A DNA stretch of 25,045 nt, from NCBI GenBank assembly GCA_900546255.1, contig URCB01000024.1:1-25045 (forward strand), written 5' to 3'. Source of the stretch: an uncultured Eubacteriales bacterium. GTDB lineage: Bacteria > Bacillota > Clostridia > Oscillospirales > Oscillospiraceae. Position 1 is the stretch's first letter; every line of letters begins with the position of its first letter. Positions 1 through 7,247 of the stretch are shown in pieces. A program made the position numbers and the translations under genes. Under the pieces are notes generated by a model. The model was not told the origin of the DNA, did no database searches, and was given only the letters and a program-made list of their open reading frames with translations.

Positions 1-121
1 CGCCAGTGGCCCCCGTGGCCCCCGGTGCTCCCGTGGCGCCAGGTGCGCCGGCAGGGCCGGTGGCGCCTGCGGGGCCCGCGGCACCGGTGGAAGCCGTTTT
101 CTTTGGACAACGCAAAAACAA
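1..121 (-). CDS. Partial collagen-like G-X-Y repeat, runs off left edge
   Basis: On the minus strand bases 94 to 1 read as an unbroken Gly-X-Y repeat rich in GAT, GAP and GPA triplets, the composition usual for bacterial collagen-like (BclA-type) surface or spore-coat proteins. The reading frame leaves the window, so only the start side is visible. No ATG or GTG lies in frame. The only candidate starts are TTG codons at 121 and 115, the first following an AGGAGG four bases upstream, but that Shine-Dalgarno is inside the terminator stem of the upstream gene. The N-terminus is therefore uncertain; the fragment could also be a 5'-truncated remnant or an assembly join at a repetitive sequence. 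No other domain can be seen. Confidence 0.4.
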   Translation of the reverse strand, partial: MFLRCPKKTASTGAAGPAGATGPAGAPGATGAPGATGATG

Positions 122-146
122 CGGCCCTCCTAGGAGAGCCGTTGTC
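113..146 (-). terminator. Rho-independent terminator after Na/Pi cotransporter gene
   Basis: The minus strand shows an inverted repeat with outer arms ACAACGGC/GCCGTTGT (118-125 and 138-145), inner CTC/GAG pairs and a run of five T immediately after. It lies 17 bases beyond the cotransporter stop codon and is a convincing intrinsic terminator for the whole pst-phoU-cotransporter unit. Confidence 0.9.
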
Positions 147-162
147 TTCTCATTCCGATGAA

Positions 163-1911
163 TCATTCCATCAAAGCGTATTTCCGCGCGTAGGCATTGT
201 AGGCCCGCTGGAAGGCGATGCTGCCCCCCTTGATGTAGTCCAGATATTCATGGACATCCAGGCTGCCGTGGGACATCTCAATGACGCACCCGGCAATGTT
301 GGAGCAGTGGTCCGCCACCCGCTCCAGGTCGGTCAACAGGTCCGACCAGACAAACCCCAGTTCGATGGTGCACTCGCCCCGCTGCAGGCGCAGGATGTGG
401 CGGTTGCGCAGCTGCTCCTTCAGGGTATCCACCACCTGCTCCAGGGGTTCCACCTTCACCGCCAGGTCTGGGTCATCCTTAAGGAAGGCATCCAAAGACA
501 GGTCCATGATCTCCCCCACGGCGGAGGTGAGAACATTCAGCTCCTGCTTGGCCTGGGGCGAAAAATGCAGCCCTTTGCTGCGCATCTCTTCCGCCGACTC
601 CACCACGTTCACCGCGTGGTCGGAGATGCGCTCAAAGTCCCCGATGATGTGCAGCAGTTTGGACACTTGCCGGTTGTCTCGTTCACTGAGGTTTTCCCGG
701 CCCAGTTTGACCAGATAGGTGCCCAGCATGTCCTCATACTGGTCGGCTTCCTTCTCCGTCTCCCGCACTGCCTGGGCCTCCTTGGCATCGTAGTGCTCGA
801 TCAGGCGGCAGCCGGTCCGCAGGGCATCCATAGAGATCCGGGCCATGGTTTCCGCCACTTCCTGGCAGCGGCCAATGGCCACGGGAGGGGTGCTCAGCAG
901 ACGCTCGTCCAGGATCTGGATCTGCTCGGGAACCTTGTCGTCCCGCACCAGGCGGCAGGCCAATTTCTCCAGCAGGCCGGAGAAGGGGAAAAGCAGCGCC
1001 GTACACAGCACGTTAAAGGTGGTATGCACCACCGCAATCCCCAACTGGTCGATGGAGTTGCCGACAAAGTCGAAGTGCACCACTGCGTTGATGAGGTAGA
1101 AAACCGACAGCCACACGCAGGTACCAATGATGTTGAACAGCAGGTGCACCACAGCAGCCCGCTTGGCGTTCTTGTTGGCCCCTACCGAGGAGATCATGGC
1201 CGTGACGCAGGTGCCGATGTTCTGCCCCATGATGATGGGGATGGCCGCGCCATAGGTCACCTGGCCTGTGGCCGACAGAGCCTGCAGAATACCCACCGAG
1301 GCGGAGGAACTCTGGATGATGGCGGTCAGAATGGCTCCAGCCAGAACCCCAAGCACAGGGTTAGTAAACATGAGGAAGATGCTCTGGAACTCCGGCACGT
1401 CCTGCAGCCCAGCCACTGCGCCGCTCATGGTGTCCATGCCGAACATGAGCACCGCAAATCCCAGGAGGATCATGCCCACATCCTTCTTGCGCTCGCTTTT
1501 GGCCATCATGGTCAAGCCCACGCCGATCAGGGCCAGCACAGGAGAGAAGGAGGTGGGCTCCAGCAAACGGATAAAGAAGCTTTCCCCGTCCAGGCCGGTC
1601 AAGCTCAAAATCCAGGCGGTCACTGTAGTGCCCACGTTGGCACCCATAATCACGCCAATGGCTTGACGCAAGGAAAGTAATCCAGAGTTCACAAACCCCA
1701 CCACCATTACTGTGGTGGCGGAGGAACTCTGGATTACCGCCGTAACGCCCAACCCCGTCAGGAATCCCAAAATCTTACGGGAAGTCAGTTTGCTCAGCAG
1801 CACTTTCAGACTGCTGCCTGCACACTTTTCCAGGGAGTTGCCCATGAGGTTCATTCCGAACAGGAACAGACTGAGCCCTCCCAGCAGGGTCAATACATCA
1901 AAAAAATCCAT
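163..1911 (-). CDS. Na/Pi cotransporter family protein with C-terminal PhoU-like domain
   Basis: This 582-residue protein is predicted to be a membrane sodium-coupled phosphate transporter of the NptA/YjbB (Na_Pi_cotrans) family. Residues 1-300 are hydrophobic and contain the two inverted-repeat signatures QSSSATT (about 61-67) and QSSSASV (about 200-206) diagnostic of the family. Residues from about 340 to the end are soluble and helical, with PhoU-like segments such as DFERISDHAVNV and DLERVADHCSNI. The ATG at 1911 is preferred because GGAGAG lies nine bases upstream; an in-frame TTG at 1944 would add 11 residues but has no such site. The gene follows phoU by about 110 bases and has its own Pho-box promoter, so it probably belongs to the phosphate-starvation regulon. 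The ion and direction of transport are inferred from family; some members mainly export Pi. Confidence 0.93.
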   Translation of the reverse strand: MDFFDVLTLLGGLSLFLFGMNLMGNSLEKCAGSSLKVLLSKLTSRKILGFLTGLGVTAVIQSSSATTVMVVGFVNSGLLSLRQAIGVIMGANVGTTVTAWILSLTGLDGESFFIRLLEPTSFSPVLALIGVGLTMMAKSERKKDVGMILLGFAVLMFGMDTMSGAVAGLQDVPEFQSIFLMFTNPVLGVLAGAILTAIIQSSSASVGILQALSATGQVTYGAAIPIIMGQNIGTCVTAMISSVGANKNAKRAAVVHLLFNIIGTCVWLSVFYLINAVVHFDFVGNSIDQLGIAVVHTTFNVLCTALLFPFSGLLEKLACRLVRDDKVPEQIQILDERLLSTPPVAIGRCQEVAETMARISMDALRTGCRLIEHYDAKEAQAVRETEKEADQYEDMLGTYLVKLGRENLSERDNRQVSKLLHIIGDFERISDHAVNVVESAEEMRSKGLHFSPQAKQELNVLTSAVGEIMDLSLDAFLKDDPDLAVKVEPLEQVVDTLKEQLRNRHILRLQRGECTIELGFVWSDLLTDLERVADHCSNIAGCVIEMSHGSLDVHEYLDYIKGGSIAFQRAYNAYARKYALME

Positions 1912-1971
1912 AGAAACGCTCTCTCCAACTTTTCTCTTTACCAAATTTTTACATTTAGTACTCTCACGAAC

Positions 1972-2026
1972 AGTTTATCCGTCGAATGTAAAAAGAAAAA
2001 CCAGAAAGAGGTTAAATTTTGGTTAA
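1972..2026 (-). promoter_or_regulatory. Pho-box promoter of the Na/Pi cotransporter gene
   Basis: Reading the minus strand, four consecutive 11-base units (2026-2016 TTAACCAAAAT, 2015-2005 TTAACCTCTTT, 2004-1994 CTGGTTTTTCT, 1993-1983 TTTTACATTCG) are followed by ACGGA and a -10-like TAAACT at 1977-1972. Direct repeats of TTAACA type in 11-base phase are the known binding pattern of PhoP dimers in Firmicutes. The first unit overlaps the phoU stop codon. The -10 lies about 60 bases upstream of the ATG. Confidence 0.8.
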
Positions 2027-2721
2027 GTCAAATCCTGCCCATGCTGCGGCGTGTCAGGATCAATCCACCGGCCATCTTTCGACCGGACGCCGGTCAAGGC
2101 ATACTCCACCCACTCAGCCAGGTTGGTGGCATGGTCGCCGATGCGCTCTAAGTACTTGGCCACCATAAACACGTCCAGCAGCTCTTCGCTGCCCTCTTTG
2201 TTGGTGGCGATCTGCGTGACCAGCTCGGACTTGATCTTATCAAACCACTGGTCCACCACATCGTCATAGGCGATGACCTGCCGGGCCCGGTCGATGTCCA
2301 AGTGAATGAAGGCATCCACGCTCTCGCTGATCATCTTGACCACATCGGTGGCCATCTGATTCAGATGGCTGTGCTGGGAGGAACCCTTGCGAATAAACCG
2401 GGCCAGCTCCGCAATGTCCGAGGCCTGGTCGCCAATGCGCTCCAAGTCGGTGACCATTTTCAGGGCAGCGGTGATCCGCCGCAAATCCTTGGCCACCGGC
2501 TGCTGCCGGAGGAGGAGCTTGGTGCACATGCCCTCGATCTCCCGCTCCATGTCGTCGATCTCCCCGTCCAAGGCGAACACCTGGGCCTCTAAGTTTTCGG
2601 CGGTGTCCTCCTCTTCCTCCAGGGTTTTTACGGCCACGGCAATGGCCTGCTGGCAAAGGCCGCCCATCACCACCATTTGATGGTACATTTCCTCCAGCTG
2701 CTGTCTGAATTTCTCCCGCAT
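2023..2721 (-). CDS. phoU: Phosphate transport system regulator PhoU
   Basis: The 232-residue product is a two-repeat, all-helical PhoU protein, which links the Pst transporter to the PhoR kinase and represses the Pho response when phosphate is plentiful. Each half carries the metal-binding E-x-x-x-D type helix: DLERIGDQASDIAE near residue 92 and YLERIGDHATNLAEW near residue 190. The length is typical of the family. The ATG overlaps the pstB stop codon by one base (TAATG), with AGGGAGG just upstream inside pstB, so the two are translationally coupled. A short polar tail after the second repeat (from about residue 212) is slightly longer than usual. It is the last gene of the pstSCAB-phoU operon, and no terminator separates it from the cotransporter gene. 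Confidence 0.96.
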   Translation of the reverse strand: MREKFRQQLEEMYHQMVVMGGLCQQAIAVAVKTLEEEEDTAENLEAQVFALDGEIDDMEREIEGMCTKLLLRQQPVAKDLRRITAALKMVTDLERIGDQASDIAELARFIRKGSSQHSHLNQMATDVVKMISESVDAFIHLDIDRARQVIAYDDVVDQWFDKIKSELVTQIATNKEGSEELLDVFMVAKYLERIGDHATNLAEWVEYALTGVRSKDGRWIDPDTPQHGQDLT

Positions 2722-3509
2722 TATCCAAACCTCCCTGTGATGTATTCTTCAGTCCGCTTGTCCGTCGGGGTGGAGAAGATCTTCTCCGTGTCCCCAAACT
2801 CCACCAGCTCACCCAGCAGGAAGAAGGCGGTCTTGTCGGACACACGCGCGGCCTGCTGCATGTTGTGGGTGACCATGATGACGGTGTACTTCTCCTTGAG
2901 TTCCACTGCCAGGTCCTCAATCTTCGAGGTGGAAATGGGGTCCAGGGCGGAGGTGGACTCGTCCATCAGAAGGACTTCCGGTTCGTTGGCCAGGGCCCGG
3001 GCAATGCACAGCCGCTGCTGCTGGCCGCCGGAGAGGCCCAGGGCGCTCTTCTTCAGACGGTCCTTGACCTCGTCCCAAATGGCGGCGTCCCGGAGGGATT
3101 TCTCCACGATGGCGTCCAGATCCGTGCGGTTGCGGATGCCGTGGGTCCGGGGGCCGTAGGCCACGTTGTCGTAAATGGACATGGGGAAGGGATTGGCCTT
3201 CTGGAACACCATGCCGATCTGCTTGCGCAGCCAAGTGATGTCCAGGTTCTTGTCAAAGATGTTCTGCCCTTCGAAGCAGACGTCCCCCTCGATATGCACC
3301 CCGGGGACCAGGTCGTTCATCCGGTTTAGGGTCTTCAGAAAGGTAGACTTGCCGCAGCCGGAGGGGCCGATGAGGGCAGTGATCTGGTGGACGGGGATGT
3401 CCACGTTGATGTCCTTCAGCGCGTGGTGGCCCCGGTTGGCGGCGCTGGTTTTGCCGTCGGTGCCGTACCACAGGTTCAAGGACTTTACGGTGATGATATC
3501 GTCAGCCAT
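2721..3509 (-). CDS. pstB: Phosphate ABC transporter ATP-binding protein PstB
   Basis: The ATPase of the high-affinity phosphate importer, 262 residues, acts on the cytoplasmic face with PstA and PstC. Walker A is GPSGCGKST (48-56), the signature LSGGQ is at 159-163, Walker B is VLLMDE ending at 184 and the switch histidine is in VTHNMQQA. The segment after Walker B reads DESTSALD instead of the usual DEPTSALD, so the normally conserved proline at 185 is serine; the catalytic Glu184 is intact. The start ATG at 3509 matches the family N-terminus; the reading frame stays open further upstream, but that stretch overlaps pstA and is not protein-like. It begins two bases beyond the pstA stop, consistent with a tightly packed operon. 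Confidence 0.97.
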   Translation of the reverse strand: MADDIITVKSLNLWYGTDGKTSAANRGHHALKDINVDIPVHQITALIGPSGCGKSTFLKTLNRMNDLVPGVHIEGDVCFEGQNIFDKNLDITWLRKQIGMVFQKANPFPMSIYDNVAYGPRTHGIRNRTDLDAIVEKSLRDAAIWDEVKDRLKKSALGLSGGQQQRLCIARALANEPEVLLMDESTSALDPISTSKIEDLAVELKEKYTVIMVTHNMQQAARVSDKTAFFLLGELVEFGDTEKIFSTPTDKRTEEYITGRFG

Positions 3510-3511
3510 GA

Positions 3512-4366
3512 TTAGCGGTCCTTTCTTTTCAGTTTCTTGCCGGCCAGGGAGGCGCCGAAGTTGATGATGAGCACCAGGATCATCAGCACCGCGGCGATGG
3601 CAAAGGCAACGTCCATCTCGCCCCGTTCGCTGGCGTAGACATAGAGGGCTACCGTCAGTGTGGCAGAGGAGGACTGGAGGGAGGTAATGAAGTCGTTCAG
3701 GGCCAGGCCAAACCCAGCGGTGAACAGCAGGGCCGCGGACTCGCCCACGATGCGGCCGATGGCCAGGATGCAGCCGGTGACAATGCCGTCCACCGCGTTG
3801 GGGAGCACCACGGTGCGCACCATGTGCCACTTACCGGCGCCCAGAGCCAGAGACCCCTCCCGGTAGGACTGGGGCACGGTTTTCAAACTCTCCTGGGTGG
3901 TACGGACGATGGTGGGCAGGATCATGATCACCAAGGTCAGGCCGCCGGCCAGGATACCTGCCTTCAACCCAAAGAGCTGGAGGAAGAACAGCATGCCCAC
4001 CAGGCCGAAGATGATGGAGGGAATGCCAGTGAGGGTCTCGGTGGCAAACTCGATGATGGCCACCACCTTCTTGTTGGAGGCGTACTCCGTCAAGTAGATG
4101 GCCGCCCCCACCCCCAGGGGCAGGACGATGATCATGGCCAGGAAGATGATATACAGCGTGTTGAGGATGTTCGGCAGAATGCCGATGGTGTCATTGATGT
4201 AACTGGTCTCGGAGGAGAGGAGCTCCCAACTGACGTTGCCCAGCCCCCGGTAGAAGATATAGCCGATGATGAACACCAGCAGTGCGCAGGTGATGCCGGC
4301 GCAAATATAAAGCAGGGTGCGCAGGGTCCTGTCATAGGCCTTGCGGCGGGGAGACAGTGTGTGCAT
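3512..4366 (-). CDS. pstA: Phosphate ABC transporter permease PstA
   Basis: One of the two membrane subunits of the Pst phosphate importer, 284 residues. It has a membrane segment near residues 17-40, a periplasmic-type loop, and then the five-helix BPD_transp_1 core. The ATPase-contact EAA loop appears as [25 protein letters not shown] around residues 165-190, followed by [21 protein letters not shown], a PstA hallmark. Its ATG starts just upstream of the final base region of pstC (one-base gap), and its stop is two bases from pstB. Length and gene order match canonical pstSCAB. Confidence 0.96.
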   Translation of the reverse strand: MHTLSPRRKAYDRTLRTLLYICAGITCALLVFIIGYIFYRGLGNVSWELLSSETSYINDTIGILPNILNTLYIIFLAMIIVLPLGVGAAIYLTEYASNKKVVAIIEFATETLTGIPSIIFGLVGMLFFLQLFGLKAGILAGGLTLVIMILPTIVRTTQESLKTVPQSYREGSLALGAGKWHMVRTVVLPNAVDGIVTGCILAIGRIVGESAALLFTAGFGLALNDFITSLQSSSATLTVALYVYASERGEMDVAFAIAAVLMILVLIINFGASLAGKKLKRKDR

Positions 4367-4367
4367 A

Positions 4368-5312
4368 TTAACCCTCCTTCTTTCTCTTGATGAACACGTT
4401 GAGGAACACGTTGATCAGCATGATGAACAGGAAGAGCACCAGGCCGATGGAGAACAGTGCGTTCCGGTGGAGGCTTCCCACAGAGGCGTAGGACATCTCC
4501 GAAGCGATGGCGGTGGTGAGGAAGCGAACCGAGGTGAACAGGCCAGGCATGTTGGCCACGTTGCCCGCCACCATGATGATGGCCATGGCCTCGCCGATGG
4601 CACGGCCCACGCCCAGGACGATGGCCGTGGCCACGCCGCTGCGGGCCGCCGGGATGGACACCCGGAACACCGTCTCCAAATGGGTGGCCCCCAGGGCCAG
4701 GGAGGCCTGCTCATACTCCTCGGGCACCGCCCGGAGGGAGGTCTCCGACACACTGATGATGGAGGGCAGGATCATGATGGCCAGCACCAGGATGGCCGCC
4801 AGCAGGCAGGCGCCGGAGGACAGGTCAAAGGCCCGCTGAATGCCGGGGACCAGCAGGATCATACCCACCAGGCCGTACACCACGGAGGGGATGCCGGCCA
4901 GCAGCTCCACTGCGGTGTGGATGACAGCGGCCACCTTGGGGTTGGCCACCTTGGCCAGGAACACTGCGGTCATCAGGCCAATGGGCACCCCGATGAGAAT
5001 GGCACCGGCTGTGCCATACACAGAGGTAAGGATAAAGGGCAGAATGCCAAAAGAGGGGTCAGAGGCCGTGGGGGACCACTCCTGCCCAAAGAGGAAGTCT
5101 ACCAAACCGATCTCTCGAATGGCAGGCACCCCGGAGATGATCAGGTAGATGCTGATAAACAGCACGAAGGCCACCGCAATGATGCCACACAGCATAAAAA
5201 TCAGGTGCATGACCCATTCCAGGGCATCCTTCACCCCACGCCGCTTGGGCTCCCCAGTCTGTAAGGCCGATGTAGGCGCTTCAGCGCTGGATTTCTTCAA
5301 TGCTTTTTCCAT
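4368..5312 (-). CDS. pstC: Phosphate ABC transporter permease PstC
   Basis: The second membrane subunit of the Pst importer, 314 residues. After a polar N-terminal 35 residues there is a first membrane helix (about 36-60), a loop with the PstC-typical FLFGQEWSPT around 88-97, and the permease core with the EAA segment EEYEQASLALGATHLETVF near 197-215 and GRAIGEAMAIIMVAGN. AAGGAG lies nine bases before the ATG. A large intercistronic hairpin separates it from pstS, which may lower expression of pstCAB relative to the binding protein. The gene is followed immediately by pstA. Confidence 0.96.
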   Translation of the reverse strand: MEKALKKSSAEAPTSALQTGEPKRRGVKDALEWVMHLIFMLCGIIAVAFVLFISIYLIISGVPAIREIGLVDFLFGQEWSPTASDPSFGILPFILTSVYGTAGAILIGVPIGLMTAVFLAKVANPKVAAVIHTAVELLAGIPSVVYGLVGMILLVPGIQRAFDLSSGACLLAAILVLAIMILPSIISVSETSLRAVPEEYEQASLALGATHLETVFRVSIPAARSGVATAIVLGVGRAIGEAMAIIMVAGNVANMPGLFTSVRFLTTAIASEMSYASVGSLHRNALFSIGLVLFLFIMLINVFLNVFIKRKKEG

Positions 5313-5346
5313 GGGAAACTCCTTCTCTCGCTGACAAGCATAAGGG

Positions 5347-5399
5347 AAGCGGCGGGGGCCTCCACCTTAGAAAGGCGCTTTGGAGACCCCACGCCGCTT
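5347..5399 (-). promoter_or_regulatory. Intercistronic hairpin between pstS and pstC
   Basis: An imperfect inverted repeat (AAGCGGCG..GGGG.CTCC against GGAGGCCCC.CGCCGCTT) spans most of the pstS-pstC gap. No T-run follows on the minus strand, so it is better read as a partial terminator or mRNA-stabilising element at the pstS 3' end than as a full terminator. Such elements commonly raise binding-protein yield over the membrane subunits; that role here is inference. Confidence 0.6.
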
Positions 5400-5431
5400 A
5401 AGTTTTGCAGGGTTTATCGGTTCGTTGGGAA

Positions 5432-6307
5432 TCAGGCCACAGGCACAGCGCCGGCGCCGGAGATGAGCTCGCTGGCATCTGCGGAGGTGGCGAAGTCGAA
5501 GAAGGCCTGGGCAGCCTCAGACAGCTCGGTGCCTTCCTTGGTCACGAAGACGAAGGGACGCTGGATCTCATAGGTGCCGTCCTTCACGGTCTCCTCGGTG
5601 CAGGCCACGCCGCCCACGGTGATGGCCTTGATGCCCTCCTGGCCTTCCACAGCGGACAGGGAAGCATAACCGATGGCGTTGGGGCTGCTGGCCACGGCCT
5701 GGATCACGGCGCCGGTGGAGTTGAGCTCCTGGCTCAGCACGCAAGCGTCCTTGGTGTCGGTGATGGACTCGAAGCCGTCCCGGGTGCCGGAGTTGGCCTC
5801 ACGGCCAATGCAGGCGATCTCGCCGGCGTCGCCGCCCACTTCGCTCCAGTCGGTGATCTCACCGGTGAAGATCTGGGCGATCTGCTCCACGGAGAGGTCG
5901 GCCACGGGGCTGTCGGCGTTGACGATCACGGCGATGCCGTCCAGGGCCACCTCGGTGCCCACCAGGCCGGAGGCGGTCTCCTCCTCGGTCAGGGCACGGG
6001 AGGACAGGCCGATGTCGGCGGTGCCGTTGGCAGCGGCCTCGATGCCGGTTCCGGAACCGGTGGGATCATAGGTGACGGAGACGTCAGGGTTGTCGTTCGT
6101 GAACTGCTCGGTGAGCACGCCCATAACCTCCTCCATGGAGGTGGAGCCGTTGGTGGCCACAGCGCCGGACAGGGTGGAAGCGCTGGTGTCTTCCGTGGTG
6201 TCAGAAGCGGTATCGGTGGTGGTGTCATTGCCGCAGCCAGCAAGAGTCAGTGCCAGCAGAGCAGAAGCGGCCAGAATGCTCACGGCCTTTTTCGTGGTTC
6301 TTTTCAT
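5432..6307 (-). CDS. pstS: Phosphate-binding lipoprotein PstS
   Basis: The extracellular phosphate receptor of the Pst importer, 291 residues. It has a lipoprotein signal peptide with lipobox LAGC (Cys25), followed by a Thr/Asp/Ser-rich linker to about residue 47. The binding fold shows TNGSTSM near 52, DPTGSGTGIEAA near 82 and NSGTRDGFE near 167, the Ser/Thr/Gly/Arg/Asp loops that clamp phosphate in PstS proteins. GAGG precedes the ATG by about ten bases. It is the first gene of the pst operon, behind a Pho-box promoter, and is followed by a strong intercistronic hairpin. Confidence 0.96.
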   Translation of the reverse strand: MKRTTKKAVSILAASALLALTLAGCGNDTTTDTASDTTEDTSASTLSGAVATNGSTSMEEVMGVLTEQFTNDNPDVSVTYDPTGSGTGIEAAANGTADIGLSSRALTEEETASGLVGTEVALDGIAVIVNADSPVADLSVEQIAQIFTGEITDWSEVGGDAGEIACIGREANSGTRDGFESITDTKDACVLSQELNSTGAVIQAVASSPNAIGYASLSAVEGQEGIKAITVGGVACTEETVKDGTYEIQRPFVFVTKEGTELSEAAQAFFDFATSADASELISGAGAVPVA

Positions 6308-6365
6308 GGTGTTTTTTCCTCATTTCTTTTTGGTTTTTATTTTGTTGCTCGTTTCAGACAAGTAC

Positions 6366-6420
6366 AGTCTACCGGCTTTCGGTTAAAGGAACAACCAAAG
6401 AAAGATAAAGTTTCGGTTAA
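6366..6420 (-). promoter_or_regulatory. Pho-box promoter of pstSCAB-phoU
   Basis: Minus-strand units 6420-6410 TTAACCGAAAC, 6409-6399 TTTATCTTTCT, 6398-6388 TTGGTTGTTCC and 6387-6377 TTTAACCGAAA form four 11-base repeats, then GCCGG and -10 TAGACT (6371-6366). The layout is base-for-base the same in length as those before phoP and the cotransporter gene. The -10 is about 58 bases before the pstS ATG. Confidence 0.83.
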
Positions 6421-6484
6421 ATCACGCATTTTTTGTCGCCTTGTACTTGCCCGGGCGCGGAGCCCGGAACCCCTTGCGCCCCAA

Positions 6485-6522
6485 GGAAAAACCGGCCTTG
6501 GCAGGTTACGCCAGGCCGGTTT
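6485..6522 (-). terminator. Rho-independent terminator after the HD-domain gene
   Basis: A nine-base-pair stem AACCGGCCT/AGGCCGGTT (6513-6521 and 6490-6498), with additional GGC/GCC pairing inside, is followed on the minus strand by TTT. It lies 25 bases past the stop codon and ends the phoP-phoR-HD transcription unit before the pst promoter. Confidence 0.85.
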
Positions 6523-6546
6523 CTGTCTGTAAATTTTACATTGGGC

Positions 6547-7206
6547 TCAAATCAGCTGCTGCTCGTTGATGATCAGTTTAAATTGCAGGCCCAAGGTCTC
6601 CGCCGCCTTCCGGCAGAGGACCATTCGATTGAGGAAAATCTCAAAATAATCCATCACGGAGCCATACCGGGTGTCGATGTGGAGCTTGAGTTTGATGAGG
6701 GTCTTGCTCTCGTTGATCTTCAGCTCCGCCTTGGTCACCGAATAGTTCACCCGGTCGTGGATGTCGAACTTGCTGGTGTCCTGGTTGCGCACCCGGCTGC
6801 GGCGGACGTCGGACTTGTCTGCCAGGATCAGAGCTGCGGCCATGGGGCTCACCGGGGTGCCGGTGCCCTCGTCATGGTTGCCGATGGCGGTGACCACCTC
6901 GGCGATGTCCAAGGGGTCCATGTTCATGTGGTCCAGCAGGCGGAAGGCCATCACCGCCCCGCTCTGGGAGTGGTCGATGCGGTTGACCAGGTTCCCAATG
7001 TCGTGGAGGTAGGCGGCAATCTGCACCAGCTCCACCTCCCGGGGCGAGTACCCCAGGGTCTCTAAAATATACTTGCTGTTGGCCGCCACAAGGCCCACAT
7101 GGGCAAAACTGTGTTCCGTAAAGCCCAGGTTAATCAGGGACTCGTCGGCCTTTTTGATGTAGGTCCGGATGGCCGGATCCTGTTTGATTTCTTCAAATGT
7201 AATCAT
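6547..7206 (-). CDS. HD-domain metal-dependent phosphohydrolase
   Basis: A 219-residue soluble protein with an HD superfamily fold. The metal ligands are visible as H32/H36 (EHSFAH), H68-D69 (AYLHDIGN), H79, H111-D112 (GNHDEGTG) and D130 (LADKSD). HD proteins hydrolyse phosphate esters, often nucleotides, but nothing in the sequence fixes the substrate. Its C-terminal part (140-219) is a strand-rich extension ending in ...IINEQQLI, without a match I can name. It sits 41 bases downstream of phoR, has AAAGGAG before its ATG and is followed by a terminator, so it is very probably co-transcribed with phoPR and induced by phosphate limitation. Confidence 0.85.
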   Translation of the reverse strand: MITFEEIKQDPAIRTYIKKADESLINLGFTEHSFAHVGLVAANSKYILETLGYSPREVELVQIAAYLHDIGNLVNRIDHSQSGAVMAFRLLDHMNMDPLDIAEVVTAIGNHDEGTGTPVSPMAAALILADKSDVRRSRVRNQDTSKFDIHDRVNYSVTKAELKINESKTLIKLKLHIDTRYGSVMDYFEIFLNRMVLCRKAAETLGLQFKLIINEQQLI

Positions 7207-7247
7207 TTCGTTCTCCTTTTATCGTGACGTCTCCCCCCACGGCGCCC

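Noticed and set aside
25..1680. 551-codon plus-strand open frame opposite the cotransporter gene
   Set aside because: Antisense shadow typical of high-GC DNA; the minus strand encodes a full membrane transporter with QSSSA motifs.
1912..1944. 11-residue extension of the Na/Pi cotransporter from a TTG
   Set aside because: ATG 1911 has a well-spaced GGAGAG site, and the extension holds that site as codons.
3510..3830. N-terminal extension of pstB by about 107 residues
   Set aside because: Overlaps pstA in another frame and is not protein-like; ATG 3509 matches the PstB family start.
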